Part shown: positions 37,201 through 49,454 of the stretch, one piece after another
Layout: every line of letters starts with the position of its first letter
Numbering within the stretch: the stretch's first letter is position 1
Origin: Microstegium vimineum
Lineage: Eukaryota > Streptophyta > Magnoliopsida > Poales > Poaceae
DNA length: 64,000 bases
Direction of reading: 5' to 3'
Assembly (NCBI GenBank): GCA_022036555.1
Contig: CM039126.1
Coordinates: forward strand, 16,153,263 to 16,217,262
Position numbers and translations under genes: made by a program
Notes under the pieces: generated by a model
Seen by the model: the letters and a program-made list of their open reading frames with translations, nothing else
The model's database searches: none
What the model was told of the DNA's origin: nothing

Positions 37201-37771
37201 GATTATTTGTCCAAGTGAACTTGCGACCATGTATTGGTATTTCCTTGAGAGCAAGATCATTAATAAATCTCCGAAAATGCCCCATCATTGCTCGATTAAT
37301 GTTATCATTACTCTTGTCTTCCTCCTTATAAATCAGATTAAAATCTCCAACAATTGTCTAGGGACCTTGGCAAGCTTGTCTGATATCTCGAAGTTCTTGC
37401 AAGAATTCGATTTTTTGGTCATTACCTTGTGGATCGTAGACGCACGTGAGCCACCAAGGGAGACCAGCACTTGTGAGGAATTGCACCGAGATGCTATGGT
37501 TGTCTTCCCTGCGGAGACCAGTGACTTGGACTCCTCTTTTCCAGGCCATCAGGATCCCTCCACTGGCACCAATTGAAGGCAGGTAACCGAAATCACTGAA
37601 CTCTGCACCTAGCATCAAGATTACCTTACGTTGTGTGATACTTGTCATTTTCGTCTCCTGAAGACAAACGACATCAACCCGAGCTGAATCAACAAAAGTT
37701 CTGACAGCATCTTGTCGACCTCTAGAATTCAAGCCCCTCACATTCCAGATAATAACTTTCTTTGGATCCAT
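34219..37771 (-). pseudogene. LINE ORF2 (endonuclease, reverse transcriptase, zf-RVT), disrupted
   Basis: Starts MDPKKVIIWNVRGLNSRGRQ at 37771. The AP-like endonuclease shows DVVCLQETK, then GDFNLI and SDHCPLLLG. The reverse transcriptase shows KAPGPDGFTGRFYQACW, LLKLDISKAFDSVSW, GLRQGDPLS and the catalytic YADDVVLF near 35710. The zinc-binding domain (WKSWAPGKCKFFLWLVAHDR) follows near 34680, and the end is at 34219. A TAG at 37360-37358 sits between GP and TIVGDFN where family members usually have Trp. Frameshifts occur near 35625 and around 35100-35180, with more stops near 34595. Enzyme activity is lost. Confidence 0.92.
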
Positions 37772-37822
37772 CAGATAAGAATAGCAACGACCAGGAAAAG
37801 AAAAATCTTACAACCCTGCCCT

Positions 37823-40800
37823 CTACAAATCCAACAGGGCATTGTTGTTGCCTTCAACAAGTTCATCTGGCGTACGCCATCCGAACAAGCATGCTAAAGC
37901 GAACAAGTAAGTGTCTGACAGGGGCTGAGAGAATAACTTAGCATATTTATCTAAAGCGCTATCATCAATGCCTTCTTGCTCCTGAATGACTTCCAAGGAA
38001 CGCATGACACGCTTTCTGTACCTCCCTGCTTCTGGTTCTGGGTTCACCGAGAACTCGACACCAACGTCGGCGAGACGTCGGCTGCGCCGTGGAGGTGCCG
38101 ACGGTGTTCGGCCTTGTAGCTTGGAACGCGGGAAGCTCAGGGTAGGTAGCACACTTGCCGTTTTGTTCGTGATCTTGTCCAAGAAAGCAGAGCGTGTGTG
38201 GCAGGTGGAGAGGGGATTTCCTCTACAGACGGAGGCACGGCCATGGCTTCGACGCTCGCTGGACCATGAAGGGAGGTCAGGAGCGGAGGCACAGCTGCAA
38301 CTACAATGCCTGTAGGCTCGGCCTCTGTAGGCGGAGTTACGGCCATGGCTTCAACGCTCGTCAGGCCAGGAAGGAAGGTCGGGAGCGGAGCCACGACTGC
38401 CACTACAACGTCTGTAGGCTCGGCCATGGCTACCACGCTCGCCAGCTCGGGTTGAGAGGCCAGGAGCGGAGCCACGCCCACACCGCCCCCTTTGCCTGTA
38501 CGTTGTCATCGCCGGGAGTAGGTCTTGAGCCCGCTATGAGGCGTCACAGCTTTCTCTTGAGCAGCTGCAACTGAAACCACCGAGGCGCCCTGGACCCTAG
38601 CAGAGTCGAGTATGGTGAGCTCCGACGAGGTGCGCAGAGCCACCACAACAGAATCGTTGATTGAGATTTCCTCCAGGGATGGGGAAACATCGAGGCCACC
38701 GCTGCTATTGTCTTCTGTTGTACGCCTTGTTGGGCATGAGCCTTCAGGCGTGCACGGATGTGGGCCTGATTGAATAGGAGGGACAACAACAAACACATTT
38801 TTCAGTGGGTTTCCATCCAGGCCTGCATGCATATGACTGACGGGCTGTCTTCTAGGTTTTTGGGCCGTAAATGGGCCCATATGCTCAAAATCTTCCTTCC
38901 AGCATCCCGGGCAGAGCAGATTATGCGACAAGGCCGGGAATACATCGTTGTCCTGCAGCAAAAATGCATATCCCGACATCTCCGGGATCACTTCCTCTTC
39001 CCCAAACCTTGGCTTAATGACGAGGGCGGCCAGGTCATCAACTATAGCTTGCAGTCCCGAGGCGACCGTGGAGGTTGAAGGAGCCGTTAACGTCTGCGTC
39101 GCATCGGGCTCTGGAGGATGCGAGCCGTCAACAGGCCCCTCACGATCTGCCACGTGGTCTCCAGACACCGGGCCAGAACCAAGGCGATGATGCACAGGGG
39201 CCCGTGCAGCTCCACCATGGCCACCGGAATCATGGGCAGCAGGCTCCGACGACGCATGAGCTCGCCGCCGGTGTCGACGTCGCCCATGGTTGGGATCTTC
39301 GCGCGATGGAGGCGGAGGCGGAACGTCATCCACCCCAGAAGTCAGAGCCAAAACAAATTTGATCTTGATGTCATACTTCAACGCACGCTTCACTGGAGGA
39401 ACCTCTTCAACTAGCACAGGGGGCTCGATGATGATCAACTCCATGTCCGCCGGGATAAGCTCAGGCTGGGAACACCACGCTTTGAACCGGAAGGAAGAGT
39501 AATCCCGCTGGTTGACAGTATTAGGGTGCAGCTCCCGCACCCAACACCATTCATCCAACAGATGCTCCGCCGTCTCTAGCTCCCACACGTGCGCTGGAAT
39601 GCCGCTCAGCTCAATGTCGACGAGCGAGGGCAAGACCACCGCAGAGGCATTCTTGAACCGGGACTATCGCTGGAAGCAAAGAGTGAATCATGGCATTTGC
39701 AGCGGCCTTCCATCATTGTAGATACGAATTGTTGTAGCTTCACCAGGAAGAACCAGCATACCAACATCACGGGCGAGACGGTGAAATTCCAACGACTCGA
39801 TCGGGAGTTCATAGCGGCGAGCTAGCTCAGCCACCAGAACGTCAACCGAAAGTGTGGCCGAATCTCCAATGACGATAGGAACAGAGAGCGTCGTCCTGCA
39901 CAACTCCTCCTCTGCTCTGGCCATCTTAGCCGAGCGGTCTATGATGCGCCGATGTCGAGCAGGAACGCCGGCGGCGGAGGCCTGAGCACCAACGTCGACA
40001 GCAGCCTGAGGCTCGCCGTTGTCTTCATCAGCGCCCGGAGGTCCGCCCTGACCAGCGCCAGAGCGACGTCGCTTCCTAACCCGGCGTCGTGGTCGCCTCG
40101 CCTGCGTGCCGTGGTCCACCACAGCACCAGCACCATCTCCGTCGGGCGTCGTCTCCGTGGCCACCATCTTCCTTGAACCCGGGACCTCTAGCGCTGCCTT
40201 CGGTCGCCAGACTAGGCGACCTCGAGGTGCCACCGCGATTAGTCTCTGTCCACGACCGACACAGCCGGAAGCACGGTGCCCAATCCCGTGGCACTTGAAG
40301 CAGCGAGGGCCCTCGCGACAGGCGGCGGCGCGGTGAGAAGTTGTAAAGCAGTTGAAACACCTTCCTCTGAGATCTTCTGGCACCCGCCTACGGAGACCGC
40401 ACGACTCCTTCAGGCGCTTCCTACGGGCACGGCAGCTTTCATACCGCTGCCACCCGAACGCATCAGGGCCCTCCCTGACGGACGCCTGACGAGGCTGCAC
40501 CTTGAGGACAACCTTTGGTGGCGGCGGAACCTTCACCACGGCCGGTCGCGACAGGCCAGAGGATGGGGCGCCACCAGACAGCAGCACCTCACGGAACGAA
40601 GGGGCAGAGGAGCCGCCCGTGGAGGAGGACGGGCTGGCGTCGCTCCACCGCTCACTCTTGGAACGACCTTCCTGGGGTTTCGGTGAAGGGGAGGATGGGG
40701 AGGATTTCGGCACCAAGGAGGAGGGGAGGATGGCTGAGATGGTGGCCGTCGAGCCTTGAGCAGGCACCGACGTGGGGCTGGTGGAGGAGGAGGTGCCGGG

Positions 40801-40830
40801 AGGGGAAGGGTTGGGAGCGAGAGAGGCCAT
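37823..40830 (-). pseudogene. LINE ORF1 (nucleic-acid-binding protein), disrupted
   Basis: Starts MASLAPNPSPPG at 40830, Pro/Ser-rich, then two CX2CX4HX4C zinc knuckles, CFNCFTTSHRAAAC and CFKCHGIGHRASGC, then a basic linker and a domain ending LPSLVDIELSGIPAHVWELE that is typical of plant L1 ORF1. One frame runs from 40830 to about 38140 but is cut by TGA (39690-39688), TAG (39666-39664) and a stop at 38508-38506. A frameshift near 38150 leads to the C-terminal block ending at 37823 (YAKLFSQPLSDTYLFALACL). Such proteins coat LINE RNA. Confidence 0.85.
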
Positions 40831-40859
40831 TCTCCTCAATATGTTTTCATGATCGGATT

Positions 40860-40874
40860 TAGAGTATAGTACAA
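40860..40874. repeat. LINE target-site duplication, 5' side
   Basis: TAGAGTATAGTACAA, identical to 34033-34047. Confidence 0.95.
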
Positions 40875-41433
40875 GATAATGCATCTTCAAGATCTACCTA
40901 TGAACGGATATGATACAAGCCTGCCAGCAACAAATTTGTGCTGCATAAAAGTGAAGGAAATGATGAACTAATTGTGGACAACAAACTTCTTATCTCTGTT
41001 AGTAATTTTTCTGTGTTTTCTTTCTTGGAAAAGAAAAACATTTTATTTACAAAGCAAACTAGAATGTACAACTTTAACCATGAGATTTGTTTTCTTCGTT
41101 TTTTTTGTCTTGTTATACTATAGCAAAATAGATTCATCTCTAGACTAGATCAATGTTATGGAGACTCTTATGATCACTGTCATAGTGTCATCTCTAGATC
41201 ACTTCATTGAGCTTGCCAGATTCGCATCCTGCGTAGCTGTTACCCGGTAAATCACTGTCATGCTGACGAGTAGCAATTTTCAGTCCCCTCTCAGAACTCG
41301 GATGAAACAATTTCCGCATAAACTTATTCAGATTCTGATACAATACATACAATTAATTGGTCACAAACCAATTCATGAACACAAAAATGGTCTCCCTCCT
41401 ACTCTGTAACTATAGCACATAGCAACATCGGCA
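40875..41433. other. Non-coding stretch between LINE and assembly gap
   Basis: No domain recognised. A short minus-strand frame near 41210-41340 (FMRKLFHPSSERGLKIATRQ) has coding-like composition but I cannot assign it. Confidence 0.3.
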
Positions 41434-41533
41434 NNNNNNNNNNNNNNNNNNNNNNNNNNNNNNNNNNNNNNNNNNNNNNNNNNNNNNNNNNNNNNNNNNN
41501 NNNNNNNNNNNNNNNNNNNNNNNNNNNNNNNNN
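41434..41533. other. Assembly gap (100 N)
   Basis: Exactly 100 N, the convention for a gap of unknown length. It lies downstream (in gene sense) of the HAK/KUP exons and could hide the remaining ones. Confidence 0.99.
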
Positions 41534-42569
41534 TTACAAGGCTTCGCATAGGATGATCAGAATGGGTAGATGACATGTGTCACACCTTGAGATATAATGT
41601 TGGAATGATAATTATTATGATGTGATTTCTGGAGCATTCTCAATTGGAGATAATGCAAGTGGTAGAAAATCTTAGCCCAATGATGATAACAAAGAACAAT
41701 CAATCAAACATGGTTGAATCAAACTTTCAGTGCAACCAAGTAATCACATTCTTTTTAGTGCAAGTGTGCAACAGAGTAATCAGTTGTATAAACTTCATGG
41801 GATTCCATCCCATATCTGTCCATTTGGTTTAGATTTACTGCCTTTTCTAACATAGCAAAGAAACTGTAGCCATCATGTACGATTTGTACCTCCCACTCTC
41901 CATCCTTAGTGCCAGTTTTCATATCATATTAAATGTACTTAAGCAATTCTTTCTTAATGAGAATATGAGTAGATAATAGTTTCATCATCAGTGTCAGTAC
42001 AACCAATAAAACTAAGTCATGTGTACTTAAACCAATAGAGAAGTTCCAGATCCAACCTTCTCATCTAGATTTTGAGTATTCCAGATATATTTACCACTCT
42101 GTTCTTTTAACCACTTGCAAGAAATTAATGTTCAACTTCAACTGATGTAACAAAATGCAATTTGCTTGGGCAATGTTTCCAATTTCATTTCTTATCCCAT
42201 GACATCCTTTGCTCTATAACCTCCTCTACTGCAGTCTATGTTTGTAAGCCATGTTTATGTGCATTAAGTCAGAATTACAATGGAATGTTCTACACGCTGT
42301 CCTTCAGAGACAGGATTAGAAGCTATAGACTCTCTGCTTGCTTCTGAATAGGTCATATGGTTTCGGTAGTTTTCTAGTCAGTCTCAGATACAATCCAATA
42401 TCCACTTTTTTCATTTCATCTGTTTTCTAACACAATTCTATGATTACTTCCGTGAGTTATGACACTAAACTATTTGCATACAGAGAGTAAGTAACTATGT
42501 GTGCCTTTATATTGTTGATATTGTACATGATTACTTTTTTTTGCACATGAACTTCATTCCATTGCATAC
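41534..42569. other. Region downstream of the last visible HAK/KUP exon
   Basis: About 1 kb, AT-rich. The next expected potassium-transporter exon was looked for on the minus strand and not found. It may be a long intron or unrelated DNA. Confidence 0.4.
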
Positions 42570-43940
42570 CTTGATTGAAGACTGCGAGAAATGTCCAAGG
42601 TCTGCATACATAGCTTCAGAACCTAAGAGTTCAACGTTTCGAAGGGTCAACTCATAATTACCATTTATGCAAAGTGGCAGAGGTAAACTGTGGCATGCAA
42701 AGCAATCGCCTCTCTTGTTTGCTTACCAGTTACACATAAAAGGATCCCACCCAGTGACATCCAGCCTCCAACCTGTGTCTTCTGGAGGAATCTGTACATG
42801 TAGTATGGTGAAAGGGCTTTATAGATATGGGGATTCCAAATGAAGATGTTGTACACCCCTATGGTGCTGATGCAGAGAAGCCACAGGCAAACAATAGGCG
42901 CGAAGAGAAATCCGACCCTGTGTGTGCCGAAGTGTTGCAAGGCGAACAAGCCTACCAGGATCACACATGTTACTGGAAGCAGAACATCTGCAAATCAACA
43001 GAATCCACTTTTCAGAGACACAACAAAATCAATGCAGCAATCAGAGCAGAACCAGCAGGTACCACATCATCATCAAGCAACAGTGAACGAAACATGAGCA
43101 AGACCTACATTGGTGCTGTTCATTGACCATTGACAGCTTGAGCCCCGAAACCGCTGAGAATACTGAAACAGAAGCACACAGGTCAGATTCTTGTCACCAA
43201 CACCAACAAATATAATGGACATTATTAACGACGGTTGAGGCGAGGTGCGACCGGAGACAGCAGGGGTGAGGACGCCGTCGCCGATGACCATTGACGTCCC
43301 GAGCAGAGCGAACAGCAGCAGCAGCCACTGCAGCTCCCTACGCTGCTGTAGCGCCGCGCGCACGCTGGACACCGGCGGCGGCAGCAGCGCGCCGTCGCGC
43401 TGCTCCTTGAGCTCGTCGGCAGCGCTGTCGCCGACGCCAGGGAGGAGCCCCACACGGACCCGCGGCATATGAGGGAGTAGAGCGCGAAGGTGCCGCCCTC
43501 GCCGTAGTCGTCGGCGCGCAGGACGATGAGCACGTACTTGAGGAGCGTGATGAGGGTGAGCGTCCAGAACACGAGCGAGAGCACCCCGTAGATCTCTTCG
43601 TTGCCCTCGGAGTGGTCGATGTCGCCGCCGGCGAAGGCGCTCTTGTACACGTAAAGCGGCGACGTCGCCACGTCGCCGTACACCACGCCGAGGCTCTGGT
43701 AGGCCAGCACCAGCTCCGACCGCCACGACTGCAACCCCACCACCAAGAAACAAAAAAAAAAAAGTTCCATCACCAGTCATGACTCTCGAACCGAACCACC
43801 AAACAAAAAAAAAGCCAAAAAGAAATCGAATCTTTCAGACGGGGAATCCGAGAGAGAGAGAAAAAAAAAGCGACCGGCCGGGCTCACTCACTCACCTTCT
43901 TGCGCGCACTCGCGGCGCCGCGGCCGCTCTCTGCATCCAT
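42570..43940 (-). pseudogene. HAK/KUP/KT potassium transporter, 5' half only, one-base frameshift
   Basis: Five exons in gene order: 43940-43896 (MDAESGRGAASARKK), 43728-43252, 43162-43109, 42987-42727, 42622-42570, all with GT-AG borders. The product is a K+/H+ symporter family member. It shows [19 protein letters not shown] and [10 protein letters not shown], the [14 protein letters not shown] motif, [20 protein letters not shown], and membrane helices including [20 protein letters not shown]; the last visible block is SEAMYADLGHFSQSSIK. Exon 2 is 477 nt, one base short of the phase needed, and the reading frame breaks near 43461-43464 just after SLICR. Only about 297 codons are present of a usual 700-800; the rest is absent up to the N gap. 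It is either a decayed gene or a gene split by the gap with an indel error. Confidence 0.88.
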
Positions 43941-44660
43941 TCGCGCCCCCTCACGCAGCCAGCAGCTCAAGGTGCCGCCTTTCCTGCGCCCATGCACGCA
44001 GCGTTGCCTAATTGAGAGCGGAGAAGCAAGAATTTGGGCGAAGATTTCTCTCGGCTTGGACTTGTTGTCTTGTGTGTGAGAAGGGCAAGCGCCAAGCAGA
44101 GCAGGACAATCATAAGCGGCACTGAGTTCCTTCCTTCCTATAGCAAGCTTCCTGCAACAACCAAACCAACAACAGATCTTGACGTGCTGGCTTCAACCCT
44201 CGCACGCAGCTTTTCACTTGGCAGTTGCCACTGATGAGCAGGATGAAATCGAAACCCAAAGTCCAAGAAGCGGGCCAGGACAAGAGAAGGACAAGCAAGA
44301 ACAGAACAGGGATGGAAAAGGCAAAACTGGCTTCTGCTGCAACTCTCTCTGTTCCTCCTAATCCTTTTTCAATTGAAAGACCTGCGCACGCAGGTACTTA
44401 TAGCTGCAAGTTGCAGGGGTCAGCAGGTGGAGACAAGGATGTTCTTGGGAGAAGTATAAAACTACTTTGGTTGTGGGGGGAGTGAGTGGGTGAGGTATCA
44501 ACAGGTACTAGGGAGTACTACTCCGTAGTATTCAGGGTCTATGAGCGTATCAGAGGCGAAATTGATATGCGGTTGCTCCTTTTAGACCTTGGCCGCCGTG
44601 GGTGGGATCTCCGGCTGTGACTATCACTGCCAAAGATAAGCTGTATTTATTTCCCACACA
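43941..44660 (-). promoter_or_regulatory. Upstream region of the HAK/KUP gene
   Basis: GC-rich leader-like sequence next to the start codon at 43940, then mixed sequence. No clear TATA box or conserved frame. Role is inferred from position. Confidence 0.3.
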
Positions 44661-45750
44661 ATTCCATCTCGCCCTCGTTTCTGGTTTAGCAATTGGAAAG
44701 GCGACGACGAGACACCGTGTATATAATCAGAAAGTCGTCGCGGTAATTCACAAGCAGTTTTCGACCCTGCTCTGCTCCTGCTGCATCAAAAGTCCAACAA
44801 GGTAGGAAGGAAGAACCGAGCCGGGACCGGGAATGGATCGACACCTGTGCTCTGTCTGATGTCTGAATATCTGATCTGATCGGAACGGAACGCCCGTCGC
44901 TCTCCAAAGGTTGCCTGTTACACTAACACAGAAGGAACAGCTGGTGAGGTGAGAACCCGTCGATCCAGCGGCCGGCAGGAGGAAATCAGGGAGAGAGAAA
45001 AAAAAAAGAAGCATGTGCACGGTGCACCGGCGGAGGGCGAGACGGCGACGGGACCTTGGAGAAAAAAAAAATACTGCTGCCGGAGCCGTACGCGCGGCCG
45101 GTGGCTGGCGAAAGCGACGCCTCCCGATCGGTCCCGATGCCGTGGTGGGGCGCCGCCGCGCGTCAGCGGTATCGGCTTTGGGATTTTGTTAGGTCTTAGG
45201 TATGTGTCGTCCGGCTGTGTGCTGCTGCGACCGAGGCGTGGAAGGCCGGGAAGGATGGATGGCTCGCGTGTACCGTCGCTGCCAGTGACGTGCCAATCCG
45301 TCAGTGAGCAAATAAAGTAAACGCTGAGTTTGTTGCGTGCTAGGACCGGAAAATGGCGGCAAGTGTTGCTTCTGAGTAGTTTATTTAAATAGTTTATGTG
45401 ATTGTTGATTTAGATTGTTTTTGTCTGTTTTATTACGAGAGAAAAACATTATTATAATTGATAGGTTGAACGAACCAGCTGTTCTATCCGTTACACACTA
45501 TATTATATGTACATACTATGGACCACGGAGTACTTAAAAAAGCAAACGGTACAGTATATGTCGTGTTGAACCCAATTAATCAATTACTACCTTTATTTCA
45601 CAAAATCCAATTTTAAAACAGTGTTATCTTTTATTATACCAAGTTTGATTAATTATGATTTAAAAAAGTTTGATTAATTATAGATTAAAATGTATAAATA
45701 ATTTTTATATTAAATAAATATCATTAGATTAATTACAAAATATATTCTTA
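44661..45750. other. Intergenic DNA
   Basis: GC-rich to about 45320, with Arg-rich open frames of low-complexity character, then AT-rich. No domain recognised. Confidence 0.35.
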
Positions 45751-45858
45751 TAAGATAATTTGAAGCCATTAATGGGAATACTATTTACTAAAATCTGTTA
45801 AATGTAAGATAATTTGAAGCCATAAATGTGAATACTATTTACTAAAACCTGTTAAATG
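45751..45858. repeat. 54-bp tandem duplication, two units
   Basis: TAAGATAATTTGAAGCCATT... at 45751-45804 is repeated at 45805-45858 with a few substitutions. Confidence 0.9.
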
Positions 45859-46059
45859 TAAACTATTTTAACTGACACATATACTATAGTTGTTTTCTTT
45901 TTAGGATAGAGATATTACTTTTCAAGTTGAAACTAAATCATATAAATTATAATAAAAAATAGAAGATACTTATTTCAACATATACTGTAAATAAAAAATA
46001 AAAGAAGATAAGATCCAATAGAATATTCGATCCATCTATATTGTGAAAATGAACATTAC

Positions 46060-47327
46060 TATATTTAAACCTATCACAGCCGCATCGTAACTCCCATTGC
46101 AACCAAATTTTAGCCTAAGCAATAGGTTTGTCGACACAGATGGCATGATCTTCATAGCCGGTTTTGAACCAGCGATGATAATAGGTTATTATCGTCGATT
46201 CATCTTACCAACTGATTTTGGTGAATATGATTTGTAGAAATATGATCTAAAAAGGGTTAAAAATTGTTTTAATCCCGGGAAACACCAGCTAGCTATAACT
46301 CTAGCTCCATGGCGGGAAGCTACTCTAGCTCCACAGTAGCTGCTCTAATCACTCTTATGTGGCGTATTTATTCTTCTAGTATTCATTTCTCATAATTTTA
46401 AACTAAATATTTAGGGCCTTAAACAAATTTAAATAAAAAAGGCATAAATACAAAGATGTTATTCTAATCAAGATCTATAACTTTGATTTTGGTTGTGGCC
46501 ATCCGAGATCATTTGACCAATTTGAATTTTAAATCGTCAAAACTTCAGTCATACTTTTGGCATCTCAAATGTTTTCAAATAAAAATGTCATCAACTATAA
46601 ATTTGTAGCGCTCAACAAGATCTACATCTTTGGTTCTGGTCAATTTTCCATCTAAGATTGTTTGCAAAATTAGAATTTTAAACTCCATATACAAATTTGA
46701 GACCCAAAATGCTTTCTAATGAAAAAGTGAGGTCTACAAATTTACTTGTTACCATTTTTTCACCTGAGGTTGTTTGTACATTTCAAAAAATTGAATTTAA
46801 AATAGGAGAGCTTTAATAGAATTCAAGGATCATAAATGAATTCAAATAAAAAAAAAGTCATCAACGAAAAAGTTATAGATCTCATCGAGATATATAACTT
46901 TGATATAAATTTTATTTTCATCCAAATTTATTTAAAAAATTATAAATTATATTGTGTTGCAGCATGGTTATCACTGTCATATTATACAACAAATTGGTAG
47001 TGAAAAACATTTTCACTGCCGGTTCATACAGCGAGCCCGCAGTGGTGAAAAGCACAATATCACTTCCCTTTGGTGGTGCAAACTGGTTGTAATGATGAGC
47101 TATCAGCGTCGGTTGTTAATACAAACCGACAATGCTAGTTATCAACTTCAACGTTCTTGCGAACCGGTGATGATATCATTACCATGATGAAAATATCATC
47201 ACTGGTGATACTTATCACTGTCGGCTTTAATAATATCAACAGTAATAGAGGCGTAGGTAGTAAGTCCGAATGAGGTAGTGGAAAACTAAACAATGGGCTT
47301 GTTGGCAAGCCATTATTTGTAGTAGTA
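46060..47327. mobile_element. CACTA-like element remnant
   Basis: The right end ATTATTTGTAGTAGTAG near 47311-47327 resembles a CACTA terminus (complement CTACTACTACAAATAAT, compare the mini-CACTA at 28020). Inside are repeated CACTG(C/T)CGGTT and ACCGG(T/C) motifs and the GATCTACATCTTTGGTTCTG type sequence often seen in grass CACTA elements. The left end is not defined and there is no transposase. Confidence 0.4.
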
Positions 47328-49301
47328 GCTTATGCGGAAAAAAACTTTTAGTAGCAGCTATAGTTCATCCTCACAAGATATTGTTCTATTACTATATAAA
47401 AAGCAGCAGATGCTACAAAGAAGTTACAGCAAATGGCCTCAATGTAACTTATTCTCCCTTCTTCCTGGTAGAGATGTATATGGTTTGTTAGTCTAGCTGC
47501 CTAAGACTATTGTCACTCATAACAGCGGAAGAATGTGACGGTAGCAAGACATTAACACTTCGGATATTACAAACTTGTATAGTGGTATGATGTGGTAGAT
47601 TGTGTGTCCTAAAGAATTATTGATATGGACGCAATGAGAAAAGGCATGTTCAGTTGCTCATGTTACGATCGATATGGATGGATGATAGAACCATGGTGTA
47701 CAAAGAGCATACATGTGTTTCATTTTCGTACAAATCTTTAGCCATATTTGATTGTGGGACCATAACCTCTAGTGTAACAAAAAAATTACTGGTGAAATCA
47801 TAGAGCGATAAACATGACATAAGGTTGAATGGTACATGAGGATACAAGCTATTGCACTAGACTCCATACATTGAGATCATTTTGCTTTAGCAAACTATAC
47901 TACAAGAGCAAGAAATAACATGCAAATTGTTGTTGGTGGAATACCTACTTTGATGAAAGCGTTGATGAATTCATTATAGTTCCAATACTGGGATGTGGAT
48001 TATGATTATACTTTTAATAGTGACATATTGATGTGAGACAAGCAAGGTTAGTATAGGTTAAGTTAATTATACTAGAGTTCAACTTTGCTAAAAAAACCAA
48101 ATGTTTCAAATCTATGCATTAAAAAATCAATATTTTACAATTTGCAATGGAGGGATTACTAGTTAAAATATCGCAATTATCATGTTGCAATACTGATTGA
48201 TACGTCACGCTAAATTGAAAAAGAAAATGTTTGAGAGGATATATATATATACCTTATTTTTACATGAGTGGAAAAGCTTTTTTTCAGGAGAGGAGATAAA
48301 GATAGAGATAGGATTTATAACAATACTAACATGACTTATCATTGTTAATTCACGCTCTCTGCAATTGACATTCAAAGCCCAATCTTCCTAACAGACAACC
48401 AACAGTTGGTAACTTTCTTTAATGGAATGGATCACTCATCACTTATTCTCTGGGACATCAAACATTATACTTAGAAGTTCATCAACTACAATAACAACTA
48501 CAAGGTCTTCAAAATAGCAAGAAATCAAAACTTCATGGTGCACCTGCTAGCTAATCAAGCCTTAGAAATGAGATGGAGAAAAGAGAAAGTTAAAAAAAGG
48601 ATCGTCCCATATTTAAATTTAGGAAAAAGAACGTTTGCTTGGTTTTTATTTTATTAGGTTACTATCAATATAAGCTTTTGGGGGTTTAAAGATGAGATCA
48701 AATTCATAAAAAAGGAGTCATTCTTCATCTTTTTTGTATCCTAATGCTACATCCATAACATGTTTTCTAATTAGGGCATGTAACCAGATGCCCCTTAAGG
48801 GAGGCTCTGAACTCTGTATCTTGGGAGTTTCTCCCCTCACAACAGCTTCTTGCTGTTAATAAATTTGCTAGTTATAAAAAAAATCCAATAGAGCAAAACA
48901 CGACAAGTCGGCAGCATTACATATCTGCATCACGAGTAGCTCGCACACGTGCATTTTATTTTACCAGTACCTATGGAGATTTGTTGTGACCTAACGCGGA
49001 CATCCCTAGGCCAATATTTTCCATGGAGGCTGCACAATTTTCATAGGGTTTTTTGCCCTGTCATTCCGGCCTAAATTCGTACCATATATATCTATGGCAA
49101 AATCAAACACGCCTTTTTAGCTATCGTAGTACGTATTGACAAACACTAATTAATTAGCACCAACCACTCGTGAAAACTACAGTTACCCGCACACAGCTAT
49201 ATGACACCGTGAGAGTGTCAGCCTGATGTAATCGAATTCTCTCAGGCAATAGGACTGGAGGAGGATCCGAATTACTGCTACCTCTGATTCTAAGGCATGT
49301 C
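47328..49301. other. AT-rich intergenic DNA
   Basis: No coding or bounded repeat recognised over about 2 kb. Confidence 0.35.
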
Positions 49302-49454
49302 GGGATCTTTCATAGCTCTGAACTTTAGAGCTAAAGCTCTAAATAGGTGATTTAAAATTATCTTTAAACTTTAGCACACCTCACATTAAAGCTTTAGACA
49401 TCAAAAGAGAACTAAATTACTCTAAAGTTTAGAGGTATGAATCCAAACAGACCC
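49302..49454. mobile_element. Short MITE with CTTTAGAG inverted ends
   Basis: About 153 bp. The left end GGGATCTTTCATAGCTCTGA and the complement of the right end GGGTCTGTTTGGATTCATAC both lead into AACTTTAGAG. Interior rich in TTTAAA and CTAAAG palindromes. Target duplication is not evident. Confidence 0.55.

Larger units (their letters stand above)
34048..40859 (-). mobile_element. L1-type LINE, structurally complete, inactive
   Basis: 6812 bp on the minus strand, flanked by the perfect 15-bp target duplication TAGAGTATAGTACAA (34033-34047 and 40860-40874). It ends in a short A tail (six A, 34053-34048 in element sense) preceded by GATACGCAACTCCTGCG, usual for grass LINE 3' ends. ORF1 (RNA-binding) starts at 40830, about 30 bases from the 5' end. 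ORF2 (endonuclease and reverse transcriptase) follows after a 51-base gap. The intact 5' end means the insertion was full length. Both frames now carry stops and frameshifts. Confidence 0.94.

Noticed and set aside
38194..40862. Plus-strand open frames over 38-41 kb
   Set aside because: Shadows of the GC-rich LINE ORF1 on the minus strand.
41210..41340. Short minus-strand exon-like frame (FMRKLFHPSSERGLKIATRQ)
   Set aside because: It does not match the HAK/KUP family, has no supported splice partners, and lies next to the gap; not enough to call.
44949..45320. Arg-rich open frame upstream of the HAK/KUP gene
   Set aside because: Low-complexity translation in GC-rich DNA with no domain.
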